From: DASPKM01 sp035628135
Lineage (GTDB): Bacteria > Bacteroidota > Bacteroidia > Chitinophagales > Chitinophagaceae
Assembly (NCBI GenBank): GCA_035628135.1
Contig: DASPKM010000013.1
Span: 62,001 to 126,000 of the forward strand
DNA: 64,000 bases
Direction of reading: 5' to 3'
How positions within the stretch are numbered: the stretch's first letter is position 1; every line of letters begins with the position of its first letter. Shown here piece by piece: positions 8,160-16,776 of the stretch. The notes under the pieces were generated by a model. That model was not told where the DNA came from. It ran no database searches and saw only the letters and a list, made by a program, of their open reading frames with translations. The position numbers and the translations under genes are program-made.

Positions 8160-9179
8160 CTAATTATTACTCTTCTCCCACGATGGCACCAACAGGCTTT
8201 CACTGAACCATTTCTTGTGCACTGACAACACTTCTTGCAAATAAACATGCAGTCTCCCCGCGAGGTGCTCGCGGGCAATGATGTCCATTGTTTCCTTTAT
8301 AACATATAAATTATGCCGAGCCATGCTGCTTATATCGTTGAACACTTCAATTTTCGATGATTGTTCCATGCAGGCCGGGCATTGACAATTATACTCGTTG
8401 AACCATCCGGTGTCGTTTCTTGTTATCGCGCCAAAGCGCGTCATGTACCAGCCCTGGTTGGCATAATGGCCGTAAGAGGAAGAATCGAAAATGCGCGCAC
8501 CCAGGTAAAATAAAAATGGCAGCTCCACTGGGTCGCCGGCGCCATAAATGTGAATGGGAATTCCTGTGTCGCCGAACGAAGCCATCACATCGTTCATCAC
8601 TTTTACTACGAATGAAAGATCATGCCGCTTGTTAAAGAATGGAACAAGGCTGCCGATAGCCAGGTATTCAATGCCGATCTCCTGCAATCCTTCCAGGCTT
8701 TTTTTGCGCAGGTCTAAGAACTTTCCGCCTTGTTGCACGCCGGCAAGCACCGAACGCTGGGTCAGTTGCTTGGCTTCTACAATGCGCTCGTTGGTCACGA
8801 TCACTTTTTGCAAGGCCGTCGTGTAGTTATCGCCGGGAGGCGTAATGAGGTCCAATGGCGAAATAATGTCCGCACCGATCTTGTCCTGGAACTGCACGAT
8901 CTTTTTATTGGACAAATACAGCGGCCGCTTCAATCCCTGGAATGCGCCGGAGTCGGTCATAATGAGGCCATTAAAGCCGATGTATTCCTTAATAGTGGTG
9001 CCGTTTTGCAGCAGGTTTTTGGTCTCTTTGTTCTTATAGAGGAAAAAGCTGTTCACGATCAGGCCCCTGAAGCCGAACTCATGGCTCAGGGCATCTACCG
9101 GCACCAGGTTGGAGGTGGGTTGGTAAACCGGTAAAAAAATAGGAAGCTCGTATGCTCCCGCTCTGGTTTGTAGCGTCAT
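8160..9179 (-). CDS. Archaeal-type tRNA-guanine transglycosylase (TGT catalytic domain)
   Basis: The 339-residue protein is a TGT fold enzyme closer to archaeal archaeosine TGT than to the bacterial queuine type. Diagnostic points are IVNSFFLYKN, GFNGLIMTDSGAF with catalytic Asp76, the block NKKIVQFQDKIGADI, YGAGDPVELPF, and IFDSSSYGHYANQGWYMT with nucleophile Asp232. Zinc ligands Cys265, Cys267, Cys270 and His289 are all present. The bacterial RNARNG-type signature is absent, and so are the C-terminal PUA domains of archaeal enzymes. The family exchanges a guanine in tRNA for a 7-deazaguanine base. The start overlaps queF as ATGA. The target position in RNA (34 or 15) and the base used (preQ0 or preQ1) are open. 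Confidence 0.8.
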   Translation of the reverse strand: MTLQTRAGAYELPIFLPVYQPTSNLVPVDALSHEFGFRGLIVNSFFLYKNKETKNLLQNGTTIKEYIGFNGLIMTDSGAFQGLKRPLYLSNKKIVQFQDKIGADIISPLDLITPPGDNYTTALQKVIVTNERIVEAKQLTQRSVLAGVQQGGKFLDLRKKSLEGLQEIGIEYLAIGSLVPFFNKRHDLSFVVKVMNDVMASFGDTGIPIHIYGAGDPVELPFLFYLGARIFDSSSYGHYANQGWYMTRFGAITRNDTGWFNEYNCQCPACMEQSSKIEVFNDISSMARHNLYVIKETMDIIAREHLAGRLHVYLQEVLSVHKKWFSESLLVPSWEKSNN

Positions 9180-9682
9180 TGTTCCCTGCTATCTACTTTA
9201 CAGGTTGTGTTGATGCCGCCCCGCACATTGTAAATGGTGGTGACGCACAGGTAGCCGGGATTTTCCAGCATTGCCATCAGGTCTTTATAAATATAGGCGG
9301 TAATATCTTCCTGCGCGGCGCCAATGTTGCGCCAGGAAAGAATATAATACTTCAGGCTTTTAAGTTCCAGTATATAACGACCGGGGACGTATTCAATGCG
9401 CAGCACACCGAAATCAGGCAATCCTGAAAAAGGGCAAAGCGCAGAGAACTCGCCGGGCTCTGTTTCGTAAGTTACCACCTGCCTGGCCTCGTGGTTATAA
9501 GGCAGCTTGTGGATGTCCTGCTGGCGCGTATCGGGCGAGAGGAAGAGGCTTAATTTCCCTTCGGGCTTAATGCCGAAACCGGCCATGTAATCCAATGCGT
9601 TAGCAGTGTTTTCCAGTGCCTGTTCGTATGTGTGTTTCAGTTGCTCCTTTATATCCTGCTTGCTCGTTGGCTTCATATCCAT
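9176..9682 (-). CDS. queF: QueF-family preQ0 nitrile reductase, variant active site
   Basis: This 168-residue protein is of the short (type I) QueF kind, which reduces preQ0 to preQ1 with NADPH. The nucleophile Cys83 and Asp90 lie in ALCPFSGLPDF. The NADPH motif reads ELKSLKYY (106-113), and RGGINTT near the end is conserved. Counting from the Cys, the position of the general-acid His (41 residues after the nucleophile, His96 in the B. subtilis enzyme) is occupied by Gln124, followed by the substrate-binding Glu125. This His-to-Gln change is unusual. It is the first gene of the minus-strand operon, with a consensus -7 box 45 bp upstream. It could be a reductase with altered kinetics or a relative acting on a different form of the base. 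Confidence 0.8.
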   Translation of the reverse strand: MDMKPTSKQDIKEQLKHTYEQALENTANALDYMAGFGIKPEGKLSLFLSPDTRQQDIHKLPYNHEARQVVTYETEPGEFSALCPFSGLPDFGVLRIEYVPGRYILELKSLKYYILSWRNIGAAQEDITAYIYKDLMAMLENPGYLCVTTIYNVRGGINTTCKVDSREQ

Positions 9683-9726
9683 TAAGGTTTGCTTCGAAAA
9701 AAAATGCGGCTTGCTGCGCCAGCCTG

Positions 9727-9734
9727 CAAAGGTA
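9727..9734 (-). promoter_or_regulatory. Candidate -7 box (TAnnTTTG) for the queF operon
   Basis: Read on the minus strand the site is TACCTTTG, an exact match to the Bacteroidota -7 consensus. It lies 45 bp upstream of the queF start in the short divergent spacer with queC. No good -33 TTTG is seen at the usual distance, so the call rests on the -7 element alone. Confidence 0.4.
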
Positions 9735-9773
9735 GTGCAAGTTTGTGGTTTGTAGTTTGTTGTAATTTAGGCC

Positions 9774-10448
9774 ATGCAAAGTTCCGCACTTGTTCTGTTT
9801 TCGGGCGGCCAGGACTCTACCACCTGCCTGTTCTGGGCTAAACAACATTTCCGGCAGGTGGAGGCGCTGGGATTTACGTACAATCAAAAGCATGCAGTTG
9901 AACTGAGGCAGGCTTCCATTATTGCCGAAAAAGCGCAAGTTCCTTTTAAGGTAATGGATATAAAAGGCATGCTGCAGGCCTCGGCTTTAACGGAGCATGG
10001 TAAGGATGTGTCCGCACAACATGAATTGAACGCGGCGCTGCCGGCGTCTTTTGTTCCGGGGAGGAATGCAGTGTTTTTATCGATTGCGATCAGTCATGCG
10101 TATACGCTCGGAATTTCAGATGTAGTGGGCGGCATGTGCGAGACAGATTATTCAGGCTACCCCGACTGCAGGCGCGATTTTATTGATTCGATGGAGAACA
10201 GCATGTCGCTGGCCCTAGACAAACAAATAAAAATTCATACGCCGCTGATGCATTTGACCAAGGCGGAAACCTGGAAGCTTGCGTATGATCTGGGAATTTT
10301 TGAGATCGTGCGTGACCTCTCGCACACGGATTATAACGGTGACCGATCCACGTACAACGAATGGGGATATGGAAAGTTGGATAATCCTGCTTCCATCCTT
10401 CGGGCAAAGGGTTACGAGGAAGCAAAAAGCAAAGGCTGGTTGGGTTAG
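9774..10448 (+). CDS. queC: QueC-family preQ0 synthase lacking the zinc-site cysteines
   Basis: The 224-residue protein has the N-type ATP pyrophosphatase loop LFSGGQDSTT (residues 8-17), FVPGRNAVFLS and the QueC signature ETDYSGYPDCRRDF. QueC converts 7-carboxy-7-deazaguanine, ATP and ammonia to preQ0. Canonical QueC ends with four zinc-binding cysteines in a C-Y-x-G...C-x-x-C-x-x-C pattern. Here the matching segment reads HTDYNGDR and then WGYGKLDNPASILRAKGY, so the four positions are Asp, Lys, Asn and Ser. The rest of the family pattern is kept, so this looks like a genuine zinc-free subfamily and not a damaged gene. It is transcribed divergently from queF. Confidence 0.85.
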   Translation: MQSSALVLFSGGQDSTTCLFWAKQHFRQVEALGFTYNQKHAVELRQASIIAEKAQVPFKVMDIKGMLQASALTEHGKDVSAQHELNAALPASFVPGRNAVFLSIAISHAYTLGISDVVGGMCETDYSGYPDCRRDFIDSMENSMSLALDKQIKIHTPLMHLTKAETWKLAYDLGIFEIVRDLSHTDYNGDRSTYNEWGYGKLDNPASILRAKGYEEAKSKGWLG

Positions 10449-10561
10449 CAATGCCCCAGCAACCAATAAACGAGTATAAATACCACGATCCCTCCAAGAC
10501 ATCCGCCGCCCCATTTGTAGCCAGCATATCCTGCCAATAGAGTCCTTAGCCAGTTTTGCAT
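10445..10561 (-). CDS. 38-residue small membrane protein
   Basis: A short frame overlaps the end of queC by four bases in convergent orientation. It encodes a basic, aromatic N-terminus (MQNWLRTLLAGYAGYKW), a GGGC motif and one strong transmembrane helix (GGIVVFILVYWLLG). The Lys-Trp-Gly-Gly-Gly-Cys start followed by a single helix recalls tiny membrane proteins I have seen in Bacteroidota genomes, but there is no named family or known function. Composition and the clean helix support it being real; it is too short for default gene callers. Confidence 0.5.
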   Translation of the reverse strand: MQNWLRTLLAGYAGYKWGGGCLGGIVVFILVYWLLGHC

Positions 10562-10627
10562 AAAGATATATTTACCCTTACCCAATTAAAATTCTGTGCC
10601 AAAGCTAAAACGAGGTGAAACTGAAAA

Positions 10628-10680
10628 GTAAAAGCGTCAAAAGTCCGTCAGCTTCAGGCCGTTGACTTTTGACTCTTTAC
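10628..10680. terminator. Stem-loop, candidate terminator after the alginate operon
   Basis: Arms 10628-10645 and 10664-10680 pair almost perfectly, with a 10-bp exact core (GTCAAAAGTC / GACTTTTGAC) and an 18-base loop. It lies about 65 bp beyond the susD stop on the minus strand and 180 bp beyond queC on the plus strand, so it could end both transcripts. No long T-run follows on either side. Confidence 0.5.
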
Positions 10681-10745
10681 CGCTTTCGCTATTTCTCCCT
10701 TTTACACTTTTTGCTTTTTACTTCCCACTTTAACTTAAACTTCTG

Positions 10746-12290
10746 CTAGTAACCCGGATTTTGTGGAATCACCAGCGTGGTATTATTATCGATCTCCCGC
10801 TGGGGGATTGGCAACAACAGTTTCTCCCGCGTGATGTACGACTGCAATTGCGCCAGCGTGGGCGTGGGCGCAGTGTACAACCTGTAGTGCGTTTGATACT
10901 CATCAGCATAATGGTCTTTGATCACTTGCTCCGCGGTAATGGTGGATAAGGTTGTGTTGTATCGCACCAGGTCGAAAAAGCGGTGGTTCTCGAATGCAAA
11001 TTCAACCCTCCTTTCATGCGCCAGGGCCTGCTCAAACAAAGTAACGGTGTTCACTACAGCAGGATTGAGCGCGGGCAAACCGGCACGCTGCCTTACCTGG
11101 CTGATCAGTGAAATGCTGTTGGGTGTAAATCCCTGGGCTTCTGCCAGCATCAGCAGCACGTCAGCAAAACGCAGCACCGGCCAATCGTTCTCCGCATCGT
11201 CGGGGATTACTACCGTTGATAAATATTTGCGCACATACAGTTTGGCGGCGGACCCTGTTCCATACACGCCGATCAATGTTGCCTTGCGGCCATCGCCATT
11301 GGTGGCAGTGTCAAGGTCTGCAGTGGGATAGTTCAATCCATCGCCATCTCCGTTTACCACCGCGGAACCGCTTCCTATCGGTGCAAACATGTTTGCAAAT
11401 GGTGAACCCAAACCGATACCGCCGGCCTTGTACCTCACCGTAAATAATATTTCAGCATTCACTTCATTGGTAACTGAAAATACGTTGGCGTAATTGGGCA
11501 GCAGCGAGTAACCGCTGTTGTTTATTACATCTTGCAACAAGGTAATGGCATCCGCCTTGCGGTTGAGCGTAAGGTATACTTTCGCCAGCAATGCCTTGGC
11601 GGCCCAGCTTGTGGCGCGGCCCTTGTCTGCATTGGCGATCTGGTTGAACTTTAAAGCGCTCGTGAAGGTGGCTGCGGTCGACAGGTCGGCCTGTATCAAT
11701 TTATAAATATCATCCGCCGACGACCGGTTGATATTCTTTGCCTCCGCAGGGGAAATGGGCTGATGCACTAAAAACACACCGCCGAACAACCGCACCAGGT
11801 TGAAATAATGATGTGCACGAATGAACATAGCTTCACCAGCCAGTTGCTTGCGGTCGTTTTCAAGAATGGGGATGTCGATATTCTGCAGGCTGATGGCGCC
11901 CGAGGCGGGATCATATACCACGCCCAACCTTTGCAGCACGATATTGGTGTTGCGTATGTTGTTGTACGTTGCCAGCCAATACTGGTAAATTCCCTGGTGC
12001 GATGTACTGGGTATGAACATGTCCAGGTCGCTCAGGTCGCGGTTGCCCGAAGCAGTGCTGCCGGGACTGCCCTGCTTTGAGTTATCTGTACGCAGCTCCG
12101 TAAGCTGCCACTCATTGAGCAACGCCCGTTGCAGCCCATTGTAACAACCGGTGAGCGCGGCCTTTACTTCTTCGAGGTTGGAATAATAAGTGCCCGTATT
12201 CAGGTTCGACTGCGGGTAAAGGTCTATCACCTTCTTACACGAGCACAAGCCCACGCAGCAAACCAGCAAAATATATTGAATGCGTTTCAT
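10746..12290 (-). CDS. SusD/RagB-family glycan-binding lipoprotein
   Basis: The 514-residue protein starts with a signal peptide and lipobox ending LCSCKK, then VIDLYPQSNLNTGTYYSN, the typical SusD N-terminus. TPR-like helices follow (RAHHYFNLVRLFGGVFLV, KALLAKVYLTLN), and the C-terminal part contains the HERRVEFAFENHRFFDLVRY signature near residue 425. SusD proteins cap the SusC transporter on the cell surface and bind the oligosaccharide. It is the last gene of the minus-strand alginate operon, 18 bp after susC, so alginate oligosaccharides are the likely ligand. Confidence 0.93.
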   Translation of the reverse strand: MKRIQYILLVCCVGLCSCKKVIDLYPQSNLNTGTYYSNLEEVKAALTGCYNGLQRALLNEWQLTELRTDNSKQGSPGSTASGNRDLSDLDMFIPSTSHQGIYQYWLATYNNIRNTNIVLQRLGVVYDPASGAISLQNIDIPILENDRKQLAGEAMFIRAHHYFNLVRLFGGVFLVHQPISPAEAKNINRSSADDIYKLIQADLSTAATFTSALKFNQIANADKGRATSWAAKALLAKVYLTLNRKADAITLLQDVINNSGYSLLPNYANVFSVTNEVNAEILFTVRYKAGGIGLGSPFANMFAPIGSGSAVVNGDGDGLNYPTADLDTATNGDGRKATLIGVYGTGSAAKLYVRKYLSTVVIPDDAENDWPVLRFADVLLMLAEAQGFTPNSISLISQVRQRAGLPALNPAVVNTVTLFEQALAHERRVEFAFENHRFFDLVRYNTTLSTITAEQVIKDHYADEYQTHYRLYTAPTPTLAQLQSYITREKLLLPIPQREIDNNTTLVIPQNPGY

Positions 12291-12308
12291 TGTTGAACTT
12301 TTTATTGT

Positions 12309-15300
12309 TTAGAAGTTTACATCTATCCCGAACAAATAGGTCTTGGGCATGGGGAAGCTTCCGCGCTGGTAACCATCTACCAATGGTGTATTGTAAGGCC
12401 CCGTAATAAACCTTGCTTCGGGATTGATGCCCCTGTATTCGCTGGCAGTATGGAAATAAAGGTTCTGCGCAGAGAAATACAAACGGGCCGAGCTTAACCT
12501 GATAGCCCTTGTCCACCGCGAAGGCAGCGTGTAGCCGATGATCACTTCCCGCAGGGCCGTATACGATGCGTCCTCTACCACATAATCCGTCAACATCCAG
12601 TTGAAGCCTACTGTAGAGTACGGCGTTTGACCATCACCGGGGAACATCGGGCTAAGCCAGCGGTTCTTGTTATAATTTTTATTATACCTTTTTGTTTCGT
12701 TGTAATTCGCATCGCCGTTTATCAGTTCCGCTCCGCTGATGCCTTGCACCATGATGCTGATGTCGAAAGCCTTGTAAGTAAAATTATTGGTGATGCCCCA
12801 GGTGAGATCAGGATATGGGTTTCCCATCACCACGCGGTCGTTGGCATCTATTACTTTATTGCCGTCAACATCTACCAGCTTCAATCCGCCCGGAACGAAC
12901 AGGTTGCTCAGGTTACTGGTAAGCCCCGCGGCCTTGGCCGCATCGATTTCAGCTTGTGATAACCATACGCCATTTGTTTTATACCCAAAGAACTGGATCA
13001 GGGGATCTCCCACCCTGTTCATGTATAATTCCGTGCGCTCTCCCTGGTTCAGCAAAAATTGCTCGCTGCCCAGCTCCAGTATTTTGTTCCTGGTGAACGA
13101 TATATTGGCCGAGGTGCTCCATTTAAAATTCTTCTTCCTGAAATTATTGGTGGTCAGTTCGAACTCAACGCCCCTGTTGCGCAGGCTGCCGATGTTGTTC
13201 CACGTTAGCGGAACACCGGTAAAGGCCATGGCTGATTGGCGCAGCAGCAACTGGTCTGTCTTGGATTGATACACATCCATCGAGAACACGATGGCGTTTT
13301 TCAAAAATCCGAGGTCCAAGCCGAGATTGTATTGAAAAGTCCTTTCCCAGGTAATGTCCTGGTTAGACAATATATCACGAGAAGGCACTTGTCCAACGGT
13401 TGTTGTGCCTGTGCCGGTACCAAAGGGATAATTGGCTGCATATAGAAGGTCTACGAAGGCAAAGTCTACAATGCGGTTATTGCCTGTAACGCCGTAAGTG
13501 CCTCTTACCTTCAGGTGGTTAAGCCAGGTGATCTTTTCCATGAATTTTTCTTGTGTCGCTACCCATCCCAGCGAAACCGAGGGGAAGGAGCTCCATTTTT
13601 TACCCGGCGCAAAGTATGAGCTGCCGTCTGCGCGGTAAGTGGCAGAGAACAAATATTTATCCTTATAGCTGTAGGATACGCGGCCGAGATAAGAGAGCAG
13701 TCCTATTTTATTTCTCAGGTTGAACGTATTGGCCTGGTCTATCTGCAAAGCGGTGTTCAGTGTAGTGATGTTATCGCTGGGAAAATCGAGGCCGGTGGTT
13801 TGCTCGTCCTTGATGTTCGTTCTTTGCGCGGTAAAGCCTGCCAGTATATTAAACGAGTGGTCTCTTATCTGGCGTGCATATGTAACCGTATTTTCTGACA
13901 ACAGGTCTATAAAGAGGCGGCTGTTGTAAATACCACGGTTCACTGCTCCATCGCTGCTGGAATTTCTTTTCGCGAAATCAAGGCCCGTTGTATAATTCAC
14001 ATACACGCTGCCCAAGGTTTTAAAATCAAGACCAGGCAGGATGTTGATAGTGAGGTCGCCGGAACTGAGTACGCGATAGTCATCGGAAGTGATGGTACGT
14101 GTTTCCATGATGGACTTTGGCGTATTGTTAGCGGTGTTGAACGGATCTACCGCTGATGTATTCGTCCAGATGCTGCCATCGGGCATGGTGCCACTGTACA
14201 CCCTGCCATTGAAATGCCTGGCTTGCGCAAAATCACCCGGTTTAATATTGGCCCATTGCGGCACCTGTGTCACAAAGGCAACAGTGGTGGCATTGTGGTG
14301 CACCGGCAGGTAAGATTGGAAGCGCACGAAATCGATATAGTTTACCGAGGGGCGTTCGCGCTTGATGTAGGATGGATTAACGTTAAAAGTAAGTTTGATC
14401 CGCTTGCTCAGTTGCATGTCTACTTTAGCGCGCAGGCTAAAGCGGTCATACTCGCTATGGTGCATCATTCCCTGGTCGCGCTGGTATGCGCCTGAGATGT
14501 AATACTTAACATCCTGCCTGCCCCCGGATACGTTCACCTGCAAATTGCGCACGGTGGCATTTCTGAGTGCTGCGTCCTGCCAGTTGGTAGGAACGCCGCC
14601 CATGATGGTGCTTTCTACTATGTAAGCGGCCCGCTCGGCATTGGTAATAATGGCATTGCCTGTTGGCGGAGGAATGCTGGGGTCCTTTGCCTTGATGGCA
14701 GCTTCTGCGAACAGCATTTTGGTGTATTCGGTAGTGGTCATCATGGGATAAGTTTCATACGCCATCTTTACCCCGCTGGAAAACTTTATTCCATACTTTG
14801 GCTTGTTGGCCTTTCCGCTTTTGGTGGTGATGATGATGACGCCACTGGCTGCGCGGGATCCGTAAATGGCGGCCGACGCAGCGTCTTTCAATACTTCAAC
14901 TGATTCAACATCGGCCATGTTCACGAAGGCCAATCCATCGGGCACCGGGTGGCCATCAACTACTACCAGCGGGTTGGCGCCCGCATTAATTGAACTGATG
15001 CCTCTCACTCTTATCTTGGGATCGGCGCCGGCCTCGGAAGTAATGTTTTGTATCTGCACGCCTGCGATCTTGCCCTGCAATGCCTGGTCAAGCCTTGCTA
15101 CCGGCGCTTCATCCAGCCTTTCATTCTTGAACTTGGACACGGCCCCGGTCAGATGGGATTTCTTTTGTGTTCCATATCCAATTACCACCACTTCATCCAT
15201 GGCAGCGGGATTTACCTGCAGGGCCACATCGATGATATCCCTGTCGCCAACAGCCACGGTTTGCGTAAAGAACCCCACGTAGGAGATAACAAGTGTTCTT

Positions 15301-15536
15301 ACGCCCGCACCTACCGTTAAGGTATACCTGCCGTCCTGGTCCGTTATGGCACTCACCGGTTTTCTATCCGCGCTTGCAACGGTAACACCCGTCATGGGTT
15401 CGCCCGTAGCTGCGTTGGTTACTTTGCCTGAAATGTTCCTGTTCTGTGCCGAGGCTATACTTGTTGGCAGCACAAGTAGCAGCAGCATGGCCACTTTGGC
15501 CATGAGCGCTGCTGGCAAGCATCTGATTTTTCGCAT
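12309..15536 (-). CDS. SusC/RagA-family TonB-dependent outer-membrane transporter
   Basis: The 1075-residue protein has a signal peptide, a CarboxypepD_reg-like domain (about 32-110, GKVTNAATGEPMTGVTVASA), the linking motif MDEVVVIGYGTQKKSHLTGA, a plug domain with RVRGISSINAGANPLVVVDG and SAAIYGSRAASGVIIITTK, and a long beta-barrel ending in an aromatic/Phe C-terminus (FGIDVNF). These are all standard SusC features. With the adjacent SusD it would import oligoalginate using TonB energy. The 33-bp gap upstream contains no clear promoter, so transcription probably comes from the SDR gene end of the operon. Confidence 0.95.
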   Translation of the reverse strand: MRKIRCLPAALMAKVAMLLLLVLPTSIASAQNRNISGKVTNAATGEPMTGVTVASADRKPVSAITDQDGRYTLTVGAGVRTLVISYVGFFTQTVAVGDRDIIDVALQVNPAAMDEVVVIGYGTQKKSHLTGAVSKFKNERLDEAPVARLDQALQGKIAGVQIQNITSEAGADPKIRVRGISSINAGANPLVVVDGHPVPDGLAFVNMADVESVEVLKDAASAAIYGSRAASGVIIITTKSGKANKPKYGIKFSSGVKMAYETYPMMTTTEYTKMLFAEAAIKAKDPSIPPPTGNAIITNAERAAYIVESTIMGGVPTNWQDAALRNATVRNLQVNVSGGRQDVKYYISGAYQRDQGMMHHSEYDRFSLRAKVDMQLSKRIKLTFNVNPSYIKRERPSVNYIDFVRFQSYLPVHHNATTVAFVTQVPQWANIKPGDFAQARHFNGRVYSGTMPDGSIWTNTSAVDPFNTANNTPKSIMETRTITSDDYRVLSSGDLTINILPGLDFKTLGSVYVNYTTGLDFAKRNSSSDGAVNRGIYNSRLFIDLLSENTVTYARQIRDHSFNILAGFTAQRTNIKDEQTTGLDFPSDNITTLNTALQIDQANTFNLRNKIGLLSYLGRVSYSYKDKYLFSATYRADGSSYFAPGKKWSSFPSVSLGWVATQEKFMEKITWLNHLKVRGTYGVTGNNRIVDFAFVDLLYAANYPFGTGTGTTTVGQVPSRDILSNQDITWERTFQYNLGLDLGFLKNAIVFSMDVYQSKTDQLLLRQSAMAFTGVPLTWNNIGSLRNRGVEFELTTNNFRKKNFKWSTSANISFTRNKILELGSEQFLLNQGERTELYMNRVGDPLIQFFGYKTNGVWLSQAEIDAAKAAGLTSNLSNLFVPGGLKLVDVDGNKVIDANDRVVMGNPYPDLTWGITNNFTYKAFDISIMVQGISGAELINGDANYNETKRYNKNYNKNRWLSPMFPGDGQTPYSTVGFNWMLTDYVVEDASYTALREVIIGYTLPSRWTRAIRLSSARLYFSAQNLYFHTASEYRGINPEARFITGPYNTPLVDGYQRGSFPMPKTYLFGIDVNF

Positions 15537-15569
15537 ATGAGCAGTTTTAAAAAATTGGGTGAATCGTTA

Positions 15570-16769
15570 TCAGTATAAAAGTTGAATTCTCAAACGTTTT
15601 GCTTTGTCTCCCGCCACGCGTTGTATGCCCGCTTCACAATTCGTACAACCATACCGCGCCGCTCCTTCTTTCAGCAGCAGGAAACCATCCTCGAAATTGA
15701 AATCCCTGATCTGCTGGCCCTCCCATTGCTTTTCCCGCAACAGGTAAGGCAGCAATTGTTCAAATCCCTTCCTGATCGATTTGCCGGAAGGAGATACATA
15801 ATCCCACATTTCGATATTTGCTTTCTCAGCCATGGCAGCAATAGTGCAGAAAGCATTCATTGCAAAAACAGAATAGTGCAGCGAAATGGTCCTTTGCATT
15901 TCATGCGGGAACTTTCCTGTTTCGTCCATTTGTTTGTCCAGCCTGTCCGCGGCATTCATTACGATCTTCTTCGCCAACTCCATGCTATCGATGAAAAGGG
16001 CAAACGACAGGCGTTGCGCATCGTACCACCCGCCATGATTATTGGGCGCGTCCATTTCGTCCCTGCCATTGGGGCTGGTTTGCATCCAATGCAGGAATTC
16101 AGCAAACCATTGCTGCATGCCTTTTGTGTCTTGTGGCCTCCATGAAGCTGAATTACACAATAGCCCGATGGCATCAACTACTTTGATGAAGTGCCGCGAA
16201 TCGATCAATCCAGCGCCACGGCCGGTATTGACGCCTTTGATGGCTTGCGCGAAATTGAGATTGGGGTTCATTTTTGTGGCGGTGTCCAAGAACCATACAC
16301 GTAACAGTTTGGCGGCATGACTGGCATATTTATCATTGCCTGAAAAATAGTATGCCAATGCAAGCGTATGCACCGCTTCGCACAGCGGTGGCATGTATTC
16401 CTTGTCCTTGTATTCCCGCACTTCGGGGTTGGTCTGACCGTCTTTGCGTATGTAAGGCAGCCCATCTTTTTTGGAAGAATCAGGCCAGTGATAGGGCGCA
16501 AGGCTCATGTAATCGTGCTTGTTGCCGCTGGGCGGAAAGTGTTTTTTCTCCATCACGCTTACCGGGCCGAATTGCAGCGCTTTTTCAGCGTCCTTTAGCA
16601 ATTGTTCATAAGCCGGCATAATGGCAGGGTCTTTTTTGGCGATGCGCGCCTTGTTGCTTTCCAGCGATTGCGCTTGCAATGCAAATACACGCGGTTTACC
16701 GCTTTGCCCTGCAGCCGCTGCGGCAACCAGGACACCCGAAATAACGCATATGAGCAACCGAATATTCAT
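15570..16769 (-). CDS. Alginate lyase superfamily protein (PL5/PL38-type)
   Basis: The 399-residue protein has a signal peptide (cleavage after AAAAAGQ) and an (alpha/alpha)-barrel alginate_lyase domain. HDYMSLAPYHWPDSS near residue 85 is a hallmark. The catalytic block APNNHGGWYD supplies Asn244 and His245; Arg293 and Tyr299 in QRTISLHYS fall close to the spacing of the PL5 Arg/Tyr pair. The enzyme would beta-eliminate polyuronate in the periplasm. Clan members include glucuronan lyases (PL38), but the alginate context favours an alginate or polymannuronate substrate. It lies 7 bp after the MFS gene and 33 bp before susC. Confidence 0.82.
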   Translation of the reverse strand: MNIRLLICVISGVLVAAAAAGQSGKPRVFALQAQSLESNKARIAKKDPAIMPAYEQLLKDAEKALQFGPVSVMEKKHFPPSGNKHDYMSLAPYHWPDSSKKDGLPYIRKDGQTNPEVREYKDKEYMPPLCEAVHTLALAYYFSGNDKYASHAAKLLRVWFLDTATKMNPNLNFAQAIKGVNTGRGAGLIDSRHFIKVVDAIGLLCNSASWRPQDTKGMQQWFAEFLHWMQTSPNGRDEMDAPNNHGGWYDAQRLSFALFIDSMELAKKIVMNAADRLDKQMDETGKFPHEMQRTISLHYSVFAMNAFCTIAAMAEKANIEMWDYVSPSGKSIRKGFEQLLPYLLREKQWEGQQIRDFNFEDGFLLLKEGAARYGCTNCEAGIQRVAGDKAKRLRIQLLY

Positions 16770-16776
16770 ATATATT

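Noticed and set aside
8160..9179. Transglycosylase considered as a DpdA-type DNA-modification enzyme
   Set aside because: Zinc ligands and arcTGT-like blocks are intact, and no dpd restriction or helicase genes are nearby; kept as RNA-type TGT, though DNA targets are not excluded.
10180..10527. Minus-strand open frame of 115 codons opposite queC
   Set aside because: Shadow of queC; only the different frame from 10561 encodes a sensible product (the 38-residue membrane protein).
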